Shown: positions 23,471-31,878, counted from the stretch's first letter. The stretch: DNA of 64,000 bases from Lachnospiraceae bacterium MD335 (GCA_000403335.2 KE159630.1:11482-75481); one strand, 5' to 3'. Notes: generated by a model from the sequence alone, not told the origin. Numbers and translations are program-made.

Positions 23471-24757
23471 ATGCAAAATGAGTGGAATAATGGAATGAAC
23501 CAATATCCGTACAATGGGGGAGACGACGGGAGCGATAAAGGAAGAAAACAGTTTGTGCTGGGTCTTACCATAGGTATTTTGGTGACGGTGCTGGCGGCGC
23601 TTCTGACTACCGGAATTATGGGACTTAGCAGGGGAATGCGGCAGCTTAAGGATATTCGGGCACATAAGGAAAATACTTCCGGCGGGAGCGTTACGGATAC
23701 CGACGTGGTGCGAAAGCTGGGCATTTTGGAAGAGACTATTCAGGAATATTTTTGGCAAGATGTTGATAATGCGACGCTGGAGGAAGGTGTATACCGCGGA
23801 ATTTTAGATTCGCTCGGAGACCCGTACAGTGTTTATTATACGCAGGAGGAGCTGATTGCCTTACAGGAGCAGACGCAGGGAATTTATTACGGGATTGGCG
23901 CATACATCAGTCAGGATGTGGAAGCGGGCTACGTGAAAATCAGCGGCGTGATTAAGAATACGCCTGCAGAGGAAAGCAAGCTGATGCAGGACGATTACAT
24001 TTATGAGATAAATGGCGAAAGTATGTACGGTAAGGACAGTGCCTATGTTGTGAGCAAAATTAAGGGAGAGGAAGGGACGTATGTTACGGTGACCGTGCTG
24101 CGAACTGGTGTTTCCGAGCCGATTGATATTGAGGTACAGCGCAGAAAGATAGAAAGTCCTACGGTAGAATATGAAATGTATGATAATCATATGGCGTATA
24201 TACAGATTACGGAGTTTGACGTGGTGACTTCGGGTCAGTTTGAGGAGGCTCTTAGTCAGGCAAGAGCAGAGGGAATGCAGGGACTGATTATTGACCTTCG
24301 CAGCAACCCCGGCGGAAATCTTTCCACGGTGTGCGAGATTGCGAGAATGCTGCTTCCAAAGGGATTGATTGTATACACGGAAGATAAATATGGCGAGCGG
24401 GAAGAATATACCTGCAACGGGGAGAACGAAATTGATGTGCCGCTTGTGGTGCTTACGAATGGGTATAGCGCGAGCGCGTCTGAGATTTTAGCGGGAGCGA
24501 TTAAGGATTACGGTATCGGAAAGCTCGTCGGTACGACGACGTATGGGAAAGGAATTGTGCAGAAGGTCATTAATCTTTCCGACGGCTCGGCGATGAAGAT
24601 TACGGTAAGCACGTATTTTACCCCGAACGGGAATAACATTCATCAGATTGGAGTTGACCCTGACGTGGAGGTGGCGTTTGACGCCGACCAGTATAAGGCA
24701 GGCGTGGATAACCAGCTTGAGACGGCAAAACAGGTGCTTGGGGAGATGATGCGTTAA
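23471..24757 (+). CDS. S41 C-terminal processing protease (CtpA/CtpB-like)
   Basis: A 428-residue membrane-anchored serine protease. A transmembrane segment lies at about 26-50 (FVLGLTIGILVTVLAALLTTGIM). The YSVYYTQEE cap, a PDZ domain (about 140-215), and the protease with LIIDLRSNPGG, catalytic Ser in NGYSASASEILAGA and Lys in TYGKGIVQ follow. Family members process secreted proteins and, in Bacillus sporulation, SpoIVFA (CtpB). It follows the M23 gene by 24 bases. Its stop overlaps the stop of the convergent radical SAM gene through a shared TTAA at 24754-24757. Confidence 0.92.
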   Translation: MQNEWNNGMNQYPYNGGDDGSDKGRKQFVLGLTIGILVTVLAALLTTGIMGLSRGMRQLKDIRAHKENTSGGSVTDTDVVRKLGILEETIQEYFWQDVDNATLEEGVYRGILDSLGDPYSVYYTQEELIALQEQTQGIYYGIGAYISQDVEAGYVKISGVIKNTPAEESKLMQDDYIYEINGESMYGKDSAYVVSKIKGEEGTYVTVTVLRTGVSEPIDIEVQRRKIESPTVEYEMYDNHMAYIQITEFDVVTSGQFEEALSQARAEGMQGLIIDLRSNPGGNLSTVCEIARMLLPKGLIVYTEDKYGEREEYTCNGENEIDVPLVVLTNGYSASASEILAGAIKDYGIGKLVGTTTYGKGIVQKVINLSDGSAMKITVSTYFTPNGNNIHQIGVDPDVEVAFDADQYKAGVDNQLETAKQVLGEMMR

Positions 24758-26523
24758 AAGTATATTTCATAAAAGGCAGCGTCATGTGTCAAAGCGTTTC
24801 GGTTTTGGTAATCAAACAGAATATAGGCAGGGGTTTTGAGCCGGACTGCTTGGTGAACAGGGTTTTCATGCCATACAGGGTATGAAAACCTTTCTACATG
24901 TGTCATTTTTAAAAGCTGTGTTGAAGTATAGTTCTGATAATTTTTTAAGTATTGTGGGTTTTGCGCCTCCTGTGTGAAAAAGCGGCGCAGCAATTCTTTG
25001 TCAATGGTGTTTTCAGGGGCAAAGTCAGGACGGCTTTTCAGGTTTTCACGCAGGTACAAATCAAACAGTAAAAGCTCGATAAAAAGCGCACGCTTATCAC
25101 CAGCGACAGAACAGGCAAACTCCAGCAATACCTGATAGCGGTACGTTCGCGACGGTGTGTTGGTGAAATATCCGTTTGCGCGGTAATAGTTGGAAAGCGC
25201 CTCGTACATTTGAAACGGCGATGCAAATTCCCGCGCCAGTACGGGGAGCGTATGCGCAAACTGGTTGGAGTTATAATATAATTCCACCATTTCTTCAATC
25301 CCTTTTAAGTTCAATACATCATCAAAGGAAAGCCACCTTGTATACCGTACCTCATATGGCGGATTGGGGGCATATACAATACCGTATTCGGCTGCCTGCT
25401 GTTCGATAGGGGAACCCTTTAAGACTTTTAGGAACCCAAGCTGCAGCTGATTGGGTTCCATTGCATACACGTCGTTAAAGGAATGCGCGAAGCTTTCGTA
25501 ATCTTCATATGGAAGCCCCGCAATCAAATCAAGGTGCTGATGGATATTTTGAAATCCGTGAATGGAGGCGACCGTTTTGGAGAGTCTGTCAATGTCCGTG
25601 CGGCGGTTGATTGCCCGAAGCGTGGTTTCGTTGGTGGACTGCACGCCGATTTCAAGCTGGATAAGACCGGGGCGCATATCACGCATGATTTCAAGCTGTT
25701 CATTGGTAATTAAGTCGGCAGCAATCTCAAAATGAAAATTTGTGACACCATTGTCATTTTCTCTGAGATAGCCCCATATGGACAGCGCGTGTGCGCTGTT
25801 GCAGTTAAATGTGCGGTCGATAAATTTTACCTGCGGGACACGGCTGTCAAGAAACTGTTTCAGTTCTGACTTTACGGTGTCAATATTGCGCAGGCGTACG
25901 GTCTTATCAATGGAAGAAAGACAGTAGGCGCACTGAAACGGGCATCCGCGCTGGGATTCGTAATACAGAATGCGGTTGCCAAAAATGACACTTGTGTCAG
26001 TTTTTTGAAGGTCATAAAAGAAGGGAAGTCTGTTGATGTCTGTAAGCGCGCGTGTGCCCGTAAAGCCGTTGCGGGACACAATTCCCTTAATGTCATTGAG
26101 CGCGGGCGTATGCTCCCAATAGTGGTGCAAAAGCTCCAAAAACGTGTCCTCACCTTCGCCAACCATAATGCCGGTAAGCTGCGGAAAGTCCTGTATCAGG
26201 TTCTGCGCATGGAACGAAACCTCGGGACCGCCAAGCCAAAGCGCAGTATCGGGCAAAAGCTTTGGCAGCTCCCCAAGCAAATCCTGTATCATGCGCCAGT
26301 TCCATATATAGCAGGAAAACGCGGCAATCTGCGGCTTTTTTTGATATAAGTCGGCGAGAATGGTATCTGCCTGCTGATTGATGGTGTACTCGGCAACTGT
26401 AAGTCTGCATCCGTTTGGACGGTTTGGATAGTAATGGTCCGCGTATGCCTTTAGACCGTGAATTGCTGGATTGGAGTGGATATATTTGGCGTTTATGCCG
26501 ATTAATAAAACGGTTTGGTTCAT
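24754..26523 (-). CDS. B12-binding-domain radical SAM protein (DUF4080)
   Basis: A 589-residue protein, ATG at 26521-26523 behind GGAGGAT. The N-terminal cobalamin-binding-like domain (about 1-140, VLLIGINAKYIHSNPAIHGLKAYA) carries LWLGGPEVSF and GIMVGEGEDTF. The radical SAM core has CxxxCxxC in RGCPFQCAYCLSS, followed by LRNIDTVKSELKQFLD and IGVQSTNETTLRAINR. A C-terminal DUF4080 domain with YYNSNQF completes it. The family is widespread in Clostridia but the substrate is unknown. Intact. Convergent with the S41 protease gene. Confidence 0.87.
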   Translation of the reverse strand: MNQTVLLIGINAKYIHSNPAIHGLKAYADHYYPNRPNGCRLTVAEYTINQQADTILADLYQKKPQIAAFSCYIWNWRMIQDLLGELPKLLPDTALWLGGPEVSFHAQNLIQDFPQLTGIMVGEGEDTFLELLHHYWEHTPALNDIKGIVSRNGFTGTRALTDINRLPFFYDLQKTDTSVIFGNRILYYESQRGCPFQCAYCLSSIDKTVRLRNIDTVKSELKQFLDSRVPQVKFIDRTFNCNSAHALSIWGYLRENDNGVTNFHFEIAADLITNEQLEIMRDMRPGLIQLEIGVQSTNETTLRAINRRTDIDRLSKTVASIHGFQNIHQHLDLIAGLPYEDYESFAHSFNDVYAMEPNQLQLGFLKVLKGSPIEQQAAEYGIVYAPNPPYEVRYTRWLSFDDVLNLKGIEEMVELYYNSNQFAHTLPVLAREFASPFQMYEALSNYYRANGYFTNTPSRTYRYQVLLEFACSVAGDKRALFIELLLFDLYLRENLKSRPDFAPENTIDKELLRRFFTQEAQNPQYLKNYQNYTSTQLLKMTHVERFSYPVWHENPVHQAVRLKTPAYILFDYQNRNALTHDAAFYEIYF

Positions 26524-26551
26524 GATAATCCTCCGGGTGCTTGTATACAAT

Positions 26552-26645
26552 CGCGTAGTGGAATGATTTTTTCCACTACGCGCGCGCCGGGCATCCGTCA
26601 GCGAATCGATTTATCGATTTGATGACATTTTCATTTGGATGCCCG
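26552..26645. repeat. cluster of intergenic hairpins
   Basis: CGCGTAGTGGA/TCCACTACGCG (26552-26562 with 26572-26582) and GGGCATCC/GGATGCCC around a loop containing AATCGAT repeats (26588-26645). They lie between the Ro60-like gene terminator and the radical SAM gene, so they may be a small hairpin repeat element and a leader structure. Confidence 0.5.
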
Positions 26646-26651
26646 TGTGCA

Positions 26652-26695
26652 TAAAAAAAATTTGGTATGACCTCTTCTGAAATCATACCAAATTT
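26652..26695 (-). terminator. terminator of the Ro60-like gene
   Basis: A perfect 13-bp stem (AAATTTGGTATGA with its complement at 26683-26695) is followed on the minus strand by eight T residues (complement of 26653-26660). It includes the stop codon. Confidence 0.85.
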
Positions 26696-28215
26696 ATATC
26701 GCATTGTATATATGCATTTTCCACCTTTTGGTAGCGTTCGCTGTCAAGTACCTTTTTCAGGCACGTAAACGGGTCCAGCTCGTTGGAGAGTACCATATTG
26801 CAGATATTGACGGAAAATCCGCTGACCAGTGCCACGCCAAGTTTGTTTTCACGGACCGGAACCACATTTGTCCTGCTGTTGACATTCCAAAATACCAGCT
26901 TTGGCATACGATAGCCGTGCATTGAAAACCGATTTTCGATTGTCTCAAAAAGCGTGTCATGAACATTGTTTCCTGTTGCACAGTCAAATTCCATATCCGA
27001 AATAATCAGGACAGTCTGCGGGAGCTCGTTCTGCTTTAAATGGCTGTTTCTTGCAGTCTGCAAAATCAGATTGAAGGTTGCTTCAATATTGGTATTGGTG
27101 CAGTCATTATGCGACAATGCCAGCTCCAGCTTTTCCTTTAATGTTCTACAGGCAGTTAAGTTCACATACCGCGGCTTTTCGGAAAAGGTGATAAATTTAT
27201 TTCGGAATGCGCCGTGCATACGCTCTGAAAAGTAAATACCAAGCGCGTTTGCGACATGGAGCGCTGTCGTATTGCCGTTTCCTACAGGACACAGCATACT
27301 GCCGGAACCGTCAACGACACAAAGTATATTTTGCGCGGATGCTGCCTTGTTGGGTAAGCTTTTCCAAAGCGCTTCCAAGGCGGCGTCTTTGGCATTGACA
27401 TTGATACGCCAGCCACAGCAGGTAGTGTATTGCGAAACTATTTCATGCGGCATTAAGACACCTGCATGAATGACAGCCTTGCTTTGCCGTACTTGTTCAA
27501 GGTAATTTTTTCGGCGTATTTCATCATGGCGCAAAAAGGCGTTCCGGTAAAGAATGTTTGAGCGGGATGCAACGTGGGCATAGTTAATTTGCGTCCAGCG
27601 ATTCTCACTCATATAGACTTCCGTAACATTCAGGTGTGCCCTCAAGGAAGCAAGCAGTTTTCGGTATTCCTTTGCGGTAAGTCCCATAAATTGCTGCAGT
27701 TTTGCGGCTGTATTTCTGGATGCTTCGGACGAAGCATTATTGCTTGGCATCCACTTTGCACAGAGCGAAACACTTTCGCAGCGTGTTAAATTTTGTGCAT
27801 CCTGCTCAAGCTGCGCCTTTAATACCGTTAAAACCGTTTCTTCAACAGGGGTGTCAAGAAGACACAGTAAGTCGTCAAAACGTCCGTATTCTGCCATTAG
27901 TTCTACCAGGTACTGCGTCAGCTCGGGAAAGCTTGTCGCGAGATATTTCATCAGGATACGAAACGTCCGGCGTTCTCCTAATCCGCCTCTGACATCCCGC
28001 AAGAAAAAAAGCCATTTTACCGCAAGCAATCTGTCCTCATAAAAGGCAGGAAGAAAGCGTTTTACAATCTGTGTTTCACTTTCATTTCTAAGAGATGCGA
28101 CGGCAAAATTCAAATCAACAAGTGCTTTCCCCGTGGTTTGATAGCCGATTGCCCCGTTTTCCGTTTGCTTTTTCTGATTGGTTAGATTGATATGTAAAAG
28201 TTCCATGAAGTTCAT
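26683..28215 (-). CDS. Ro60/Rsr-like TROVE (DUF2828) RNA-binding protein with vWA domain
   Basis: A 510-residue protein. The ATG at 28213-28215 follows GGAAGGGGG. The longer open frame runs into an upstream RNA gene and is not coding there. The first 290 residues are helical repeats with TROVE/DUF2828 landmarks: TTGKALVDLNFAVASLR, FFLRDVRGGLGERRTFRIL, LCAKWMPSNNASS and EYRKLLASLRAHLNV. A C-terminal von Willebrand A domain carries the MIDAS motif DGSGS (302-306). This is the architecture of Ro60 and its bacterial orthologue Rsr, ring proteins that hold misfolded or Y RNAs and tether nucleases during stress. It is preceded on the same strand by two tRNA-like RNA genes, as in known Rsr/Y-RNA loci. 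The family call is firm; RNA partners are inferred. Confidence 0.82.
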   Translation of the reverse strand: MNFMELLHINLTNQKKQTENGAIGYQTTGKALVDLNFAVASLRNESETQIVKRFLPAFYEDRLLAVKWLFFLRDVRGGLGERRTFRILMKYLATSFPELTQYLVELMAEYGRFDDLLCLLDTPVEETVLTVLKAQLEQDAQNLTRCESVSLCAKWMPSNNASSEASRNTAAKLQQFMGLTAKEYRKLLASLRAHLNVTEVYMSENRWTQINYAHVASRSNILYRNAFLRHDEIRRKNYLEQVRQSKAVIHAGVLMPHEIVSQYTTCCGWRINVNAKDAALEALWKSLPNKAASAQNILCVVDGSGSMLCPVGNGNTTALHVANALGIYFSERMHGAFRNKFITFSEKPRYVNLTACRTLKEKLELALSHNDCTNTNIEATFNLILQTARNSHLKQNELPQTVLIISDMEFDCATGNNVHDTLFETIENRFSMHGYRMPKLVFWNVNSRTNVVPVRENKLGVALVSGFSVNICNMVLSNELDPFTCLKKVLDSERYQKVENAYIQCDINLV

Positions 28216-28257
28216 AGTGATTCCCCCTTCCTGCATTGTATTGGATTCGTTTTCAAA

Positions 28258-28396
28258 CAGCCTTACCGGGGCAGGATTCGAACCTGCGCATTCCACCTTG
28301 AATGTTTTGATTGCTGTAAAAGTCTTTTTCAAGACTTGTAATTGAGCGCGCTGCATATTCATACGTATACACTCGACTTTTTCCACAGTAAGGCTG
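28258..28396 (-). ncRNA. tRNA-mimicking RNA A (candidate Y RNA)
   Basis: The ends form a perfect 9-bp helix (CAGCCTTAC 28258-28266 with 28388-28396). Just inside the 3' strand is a canonical T-arm (GCAGG-TTCGAAT-CCTGC, complement of 28271-28287). No standard D-arm or anticodon arm is present; about 100 bases of other structure fill the middle. It contains a hairpin (complement of 28320-28337) AAGTCTT-GAAA-AAGACTT followed by ACAGCAATC. The same hairpin and tail occur in RNA B exactly 200 bases away with a compensatory change. It lies 43 bases upstream of the Ro60-like start, so it may be processed from a shared transcript. Bacterial Y RNAs (YrlA) are known to mimic tRNA. Confidence 0.6.
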
Positions 28397-28454
28397 CATT
28401 TGGACTAGTGCACTGGCACATTCATATCCAGTAAACTTGGGAACCCGTTGGAAA

Positions 28455-28575
28455 GCTGCCGCCGAGACGGGAATCGAACCCGCGACAACGCCCTCCTAAG
28501 GTAATTGGGATTGCTGTTAAGGTCTTTGCCAAGACCTGTTTTTTCGCGCTCTACCGACTGAGCTACTGCGGCAGC
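28455..28575 (-). ncRNA. tRNA-mimicking RNA B (candidate Y RNA)
   Basis: Closing helix GCTGCCGC/GCGGCAGC (28455-28462 with 28568-28575). A canonical D-arm GCTC-AGTCGGTA-GAGC (complement of 28548-28563) and a T-arm GCGGG-TTCGATT-CCCGT (complement of 28467-28483) are present, but the anticodon arm is replaced by about 55 bases with the hairpin AGGTCTT-GGCA-AAGACCT (complement of 28520-28537) and ACAGCAATC. Compared with RNA A, an A-T pair has become G-C, which supports a real stem. Deleting the hairpin does not restore a normal anticodon stem, so this is not a simple intron-containing tRNA. A tRNA scanner might call it a pseudo-tRNA. Confidence 0.65.
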
Positions 28576-28612
28576 AGACTTTCGCCTGTTTTCCCTCGTC
28601 TGAATATACAAT

Positions 28613-28641
28613 ACAATATTTGGTATAATATATCATTTCAA
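28613..28641 (-). promoter_or_regulatory. candidate promoter of the RNA genes and Ro60-like gene
   Basis: On the minus strand TTGAAA (complement of 28636-28641), 17 bases, TATTGT (complement of 28613-28618), placing a start near 28606, about 30 bases before RNA B. Only partial consensus in an AT-rich area. Confidence 0.35.
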
Positions 28642-28687
28642 AAAAGTTGCGAGGATGCTATTTAACTATAATCATTAGTTTGAAAGA

Positions 28688-28779
28688 GAACTATAAGTTT
28701 CTATAAAAAATATTGTGTGAGGATTGGAAATTTCTGATATAATAAAAGTAAATTATTTGTCCTAAGGAACTATAAATTT
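28688..28779 (+). promoter_or_regulatory. promoter and paired operator-like repeats of the toxin-antitoxin operon
   Basis: An extended -10 (TG at 28735, TATAAT at 28738-28743) with a weak TTGTGT (28713-28718, spacing 19) forms the promoter. It is bracketed by GAACTATAAGTTT (28688-28700) and GAACTATAAATTT (28767-28779), 12 of 13 identical. The first is an AACT-ATA-AGTT dyad. Such flanking repeats suit autoregulation by an antitoxin-toxin complex. Confidence 0.45.
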
Positions 28780-28801
28780 GTAAAGAAAGGCGGAATTTGT
28801 T

Positions 28802-29059
28802 ATGTCGACACTACAAAATCAGATTACACAGTCTTTGGATGGGCTTTCAGATGATAGCTTGCGCTTTATTCTTGAAATGATACAACGATTTGTACTGCCC
28901 GCGGAAGCAAAGGATAAGAGTATCAATTATGACGCTGTTGCCGCACAGGGAACAAAACGCAGGCTTGGAAGTATGAAAGGACAGAAATTTATTGTGGATG
29001 GTCATGACTTAGATGAGTGCAATGATGAAATTGCAAAAATGTTTGGAGTGGATGAATGA
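28802..29059 (+). CDS. antitoxin of a VapBC-like pair
   Basis: An 85-residue acidic protein behind AAAGGCGG. Its N-terminal half is helical (TLQNQITQSLDGLSDDSLRFILEMIQRF) and its middle and C-terminus are extended and charged (RRLGSMKGQKFIVDGHDLDECNDEI), a pattern seen in DUF2281-like antitoxins that neutralise PIN toxins by wrapping the active site. Its stop overlaps the toxin start as ATGA, the usual coupling in toxin-antitoxin operons. Pairing is firm; the precise antitoxin family is less so. Confidence 0.75.
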   Translation: MSTLQNQITQSLDGLSDDSLRFILEMIQRFVLPAEAKDKSINYDAVAAQGTKRRLGSMKGQKFIVDGHDLDECNDEIAKMFGVDE

Positions 29060-29463
29060 TGAAAATTTTACTTGATACACATATTGCAATATGGTCTGTT
29101 TTGGATTCAGAGAAATTGTCAGACAAAGCAAGAGCGATAATCCTTGATACAGACAACGAAATCTATTATAGTGCTGCTTCCGTATGGGAGATTACGATTA
29201 AACATATGGCGCATCCGGAAATATTTTTATTTAGCGGGGCGCATCTTGAAAAAGGGTGTGAAGAAAATGGCTTCCAATCACTGCCGATATGTAATAAGCA
29301 CGCAGCTGAGCTAGAAACTTTAGTACGCCCCCAAAATGCACCGCCGCATAAGGATCCTTTTGACAGGATGCTGCTTGCGCAGGCGAAATCGGAAGGAATG
29401 AAATTTTTGACACATGACACTTTGATTCCATATTATAATGAGCCTTTTGTGATAAGTGTTTAA
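29056..29463 (+). CDS. PIN-domain ribonuclease toxin (VapC, Sll0205-like)
   Basis: A 135-residue PIN domain protein. The acidic catalytic residues are visible in KILLDTHIAIW (Asp7), the SAASVWEITIK segment (Glu near 49), and HKDPFDRMLLAQAKSEG (Asp near 100) with the final THDTLI. This is the Sll0205-like VapC subgroup, site-specific RNases that cut tRNA or rRNA. It starts at ATG 29056 overlapping the antitoxin stop. A second ATG at 29059 is possible. The RNA target cannot be read from sequence, though the neighbouring RNA-handling locus is notable. Confidence 0.85.
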   Translation: MMKILLDTHIAIWSVLDSEKLSDKARAIILDTDNEIYYSAASVWEITIKHMAHPEIFLFSGAHLEKGCEENGFQSLPICNKHAAELETLVRPQNAPPHKDPFDRMLLAQAKSEGMKFLTHDTLIPYYNEPFVISV

Positions 29464-29476
29464 AATTTGAAAGTTC

Positions 29477-30442
29477 CTATTTCAGCAACGCCGCCTGCCG
29501 CAGGAGGCGTTCTTTGATAAGCTTCAGGAACGCTTCGTTTCCCACGACTTTTATCATTGGTCCGAAGGACAGCACTTCGATTAAAAGCTCCGTTTCTGTT
29601 TTTTTATTATAGTAGATAAGGCATTCATACGTGTCCGAATCCAGCTTTCGCGTGCTTTTTTCATAGTTGGCAAACTGCAGCATGGCGCGCTCTAAGGCGT
29701 TGCGGCGGTCCTTGATAAGAAGGCGCGCAGGCTCTTTGTAATAGGAGCGTTTGATTGCTTTGTCAATGTTGGGCATGTGCTTTGCGGTCTTTCCGGTTGA
29801 TATTATTTTCACAATGCGGTTCAGGTTTAAGATTTCAATCTTGCGCGTGCGCTGCATATGGTTTTCGACTGCCAGCATGCGGAAGCGGTCATTTTTTATG
29901 GAATATTCAAGACGGCATGGCAGATAAATGTAGTGTACTCTGTGATTATTGCGCGATTCATACAGAATATCCAAATATTCGTGATTTTGGATTGCTTCCA
30001 TGATGGTTTGAAAGTGTCTGCGGTAATCAGGGTTTTGATAGTCGTCTTTATCGGAAAAGCGGTCATAATAATAGAAGTCGCTTGGCAGATAAAGCGGTTC
30101 TGTGTCCGCAAAAGCGGCATGAAGCTGCGAAAGCGCCTCATCATTGAAAAAAAGGCTGATTTTATCGTCCGAAAGGATTGCTTTCAGGTAGGATTTCTGC
30201 AGGTCGGTCAGCGGGACATAGAAGTCCGTTGAGAATTTTGAGCGCAGAATGCCGTCCTGCTTTTCATAAAAGCCCCAGCCGCTTTCGGTGAGCTTTGGCA
30301 GCAGGTAGAGAATGCTTTCCGCAAAGCAGGCATCCTGAATGCGGTAGTGTAATTCCTTATCGGAAATGAATTGTTTTGATTCAATCAGGGATTTGATAAC
30401 CTGAAAATAGCAGTTGTATACTTCTGAAAATAATTCACTCAT
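29477..30442 (-). CDS. WYL-domain transcriptional regulator
   Basis: A 321-residue protein; ATG at 30440-30442 behind GGAGG. A long N-terminal frame extension would overlap the upstream gene. An N-terminal helical/winged-helix region (1-80), then a WYL domain (about 145-240: IMEAIQNHEYLDILYESRNNHRVHYIYLPCRLEYSIKNDRFRMLAV) and a WCX-type C-terminal domain (240-320, ending EVLSFGPMIKVVGNEAFLKLIKERLLRQ). WYL proteins bind nucleic acid or nucleotide signals and often control stress and defence genes. It overlaps the upstream WYL gene by 8 bases, so the two are co-expressed and may heterodimerise. Confidence 0.82.
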   Translation of the reverse strand: MSELFSEVYNCYFQVIKSLIESKQFISDKELHYRIQDACFAESILYLLPKLTESGWGFYEKQDGILRSKFSTDFYVPLTDLQKSYLKAILSDDKISLFFNDEALSQLHAAFADTEPLYLPSDFYYYDRFSDKDDYQNPDYRRHFQTIMEAIQNHEYLDILYESRNNHRVHYIYLPCRLEYSIKNDRFRMLAVENHMQRTRKIEILNLNRIVKIISTGKTAKHMPNIDKAIKRSYYKEPARLLIKDRRNALERAMLQFANYEKSTRKLDSDTYECLIYYNKKTETELLIEVLSFGPMIKVVGNEAFLKLIKERLLRQAALLK

Positions 30443-31715
30443 TGGAATCCTCCATGTCATCTTTGTCGGAAATCTGTGCGTTTTCCCCAAAATACATACG
30501 GTACATTGCGGCAAAATCGCGCTGAAAAAGCTGGTTGAGCTTGGGGCAGTCGGTTTCGATTGCGATGATTCTGCCAAGAAACGAGCGTATCCAGGGCAGC
30601 ATTTCATTTGCGTCAAACACATCGGTTTCGTAGCAGTATGTATCGGGAGCAATACGCCGGACAACGCCGCCTTTTCCTTCCCGTTCCAGCCGGGTTATAA
30701 TATATGCCTCGAAATGCTCGTTAATGCGGAGTGTCAGCTTTACGTGCTCTAAGTGCCTACGGTTACTGTTTTGAAAAGAAACGCCCCATGCGGACGCTTT
30801 ATTTTTTTCCAAATGTTCTTTGACGGTCTGATAATCGAGATAAGGCTCTTTTATTGCCACTTGTTTTACAGCGTCCAGCCGTATCGATGTAAAGCGCTTT
30901 GCGTTAGGAAGATACAGGCACAAAAAACGGCGTCCCGTCCGGGTGCTGATAAAGATTTTTAACGGAACGCCTTCTGTTTTCTGAAAGATGTCCGACTTCG
31001 CACTTTTGACGTTTAACAGGACTGATTTTTCCTCATGGATTGCACAAAGGAGGTCGAGCAGGATTTCATCTTCTAAGGTATGTACAAAAAAACTGTGCTT
31101 GACGCGGAAGAGTTTATTTTTGAGGGAGGCGTTGTCCATAATGGTATTTCCCACAATGCCAAGCGGGGAAAAAAGCTGATAAAAGGCAAGCGCATTTGCG
31201 AGCCCGGGGTGTGCGGAAAGTGTTTTCCGAAAAGGCGGGTTCAGGCGGTATAGGACTTCTTTCCCGTATTTTTCCTTTGAGAGCATGCCGTCCCTTGCAT
31301 ACTGATTGCATTTTCGCCGGACGGTCTGTGGCTCGAACATAACGTCGTATTCCGCAAGGATGCCGTCGGTTATTGCGTCGGCTGTTTGTTCCGCGTATTT
31401 TTGCAGATAGTCCAATATGTAAAAGTGCAGCATAATGTCATTGTCCGTAAAGCTTTTTGCCTTCCACACGCGGTATAGCGGATTGGTGTCAAGCAGATTG
31501 CTGTCGATGGACAGGTAGATATTTTTTCCGTTTGCGGTGTAGTCCTGCCTTACGTAACCCCAAAGCCAGCTTTCCAGCCTGCGGCGTTCGTTGTCGTAAG
31601 TGCGTCCGCTCCAGCCGCCAAATTCGTCGCGTGTCTTAAATCCGTATACAAAAAAATCCCGGACGTATTCGCGGCTTTTGGAAAAGGATTTGATTAATTC
31701 TTTAAATTCTGACAT
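30435..31715 (-). CDS. WYL-domain transcriptional regulator, larger paralogue
   Basis: A 426-residue protein with its ATG at 31715. It has an N-terminal DNA-binding-like region (SREYVRDFFVYGFKTRDEF through the AEYDVMFEPQTVRRKCNQYARDGML helix-turn-helix, residues 1-160), then a WYL domain (about 200-285, LLCAIHEEKSVLLNVKSAKS...RRFLCLYLPNAKRFTSIRLD) and a C-terminal domain ending in a Asp/Glu tail. It is the first gene of the two-gene minus-strand unit, divergent from the SpoIID-like gene. It is not adjacent to an obvious CRISPR or defence effector in the window, so its targets are unknown. Confidence 0.8.
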   Translation of the reverse strand: MSEFKELIKSFSKSREYVRDFFVYGFKTRDEFGGWSGRTYDNERRRLESWLWGYVRQDYTANGKNIYLSIDSNLLDTNPLYRVWKAKSFTDNDIMLHFYILDYLQKYAEQTADAITDGILAEYDVMFEPQTVRRKCNQYARDGMLSKEKYGKEVLYRLNPPFRKTLSAHPGLANALAFYQLFSPLGIVGNTIMDNASLKNKLFRVKHSFFVHTLEDEILLDLLCAIHEEKSVLLNVKSAKSDIFQKTEGVPLKIFISTRTGRRFLCLYLPNAKRFTSIRLDAVKQVAIKEPYLDYQTVKEHLEKNKASAWGVSFQNSNRRHLEHVKLTLRINEHFEAYIITRLEREGKGGVVRRIAPDTYCYETDVFDANEMLPWIRSFLGRIIAIETDCPKLNQLFQRDFAAMYRMYFGENAQISDKDDMEDSNE

Positions 31716-31878
31716 AGAAAAACCTTCATTTCTGTTTTTTATTATCGTACTCTATATTATAACATAGAATAGTAGGGAAAAATGGTAATTTAACAGGTAA
31801 ATCATCAGGAACGCTTCTTCTTTCTTTTTCATATCCTAATATAAGTTTCAATATAAGAAAGTATAGAAGAGAAAATTT

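Larger units (their letters stand above)
28216..28801. other. 586-base stretch without protein genes
   Basis: Contains two tRNA-like RNA genes (minus), their probable promoter, and the promoter and operator region of the toxin-antitoxin pair (plus). The short open frames here run through the RNA genes. Confidence 0.65.

Noticed and set aside
28216..28386. N-terminal extension of the Ro60-like protein into 28386
   Set aside because: The extension reads through the tRNA-like RNA A and has no ribosome site, whereas 28215 has one.
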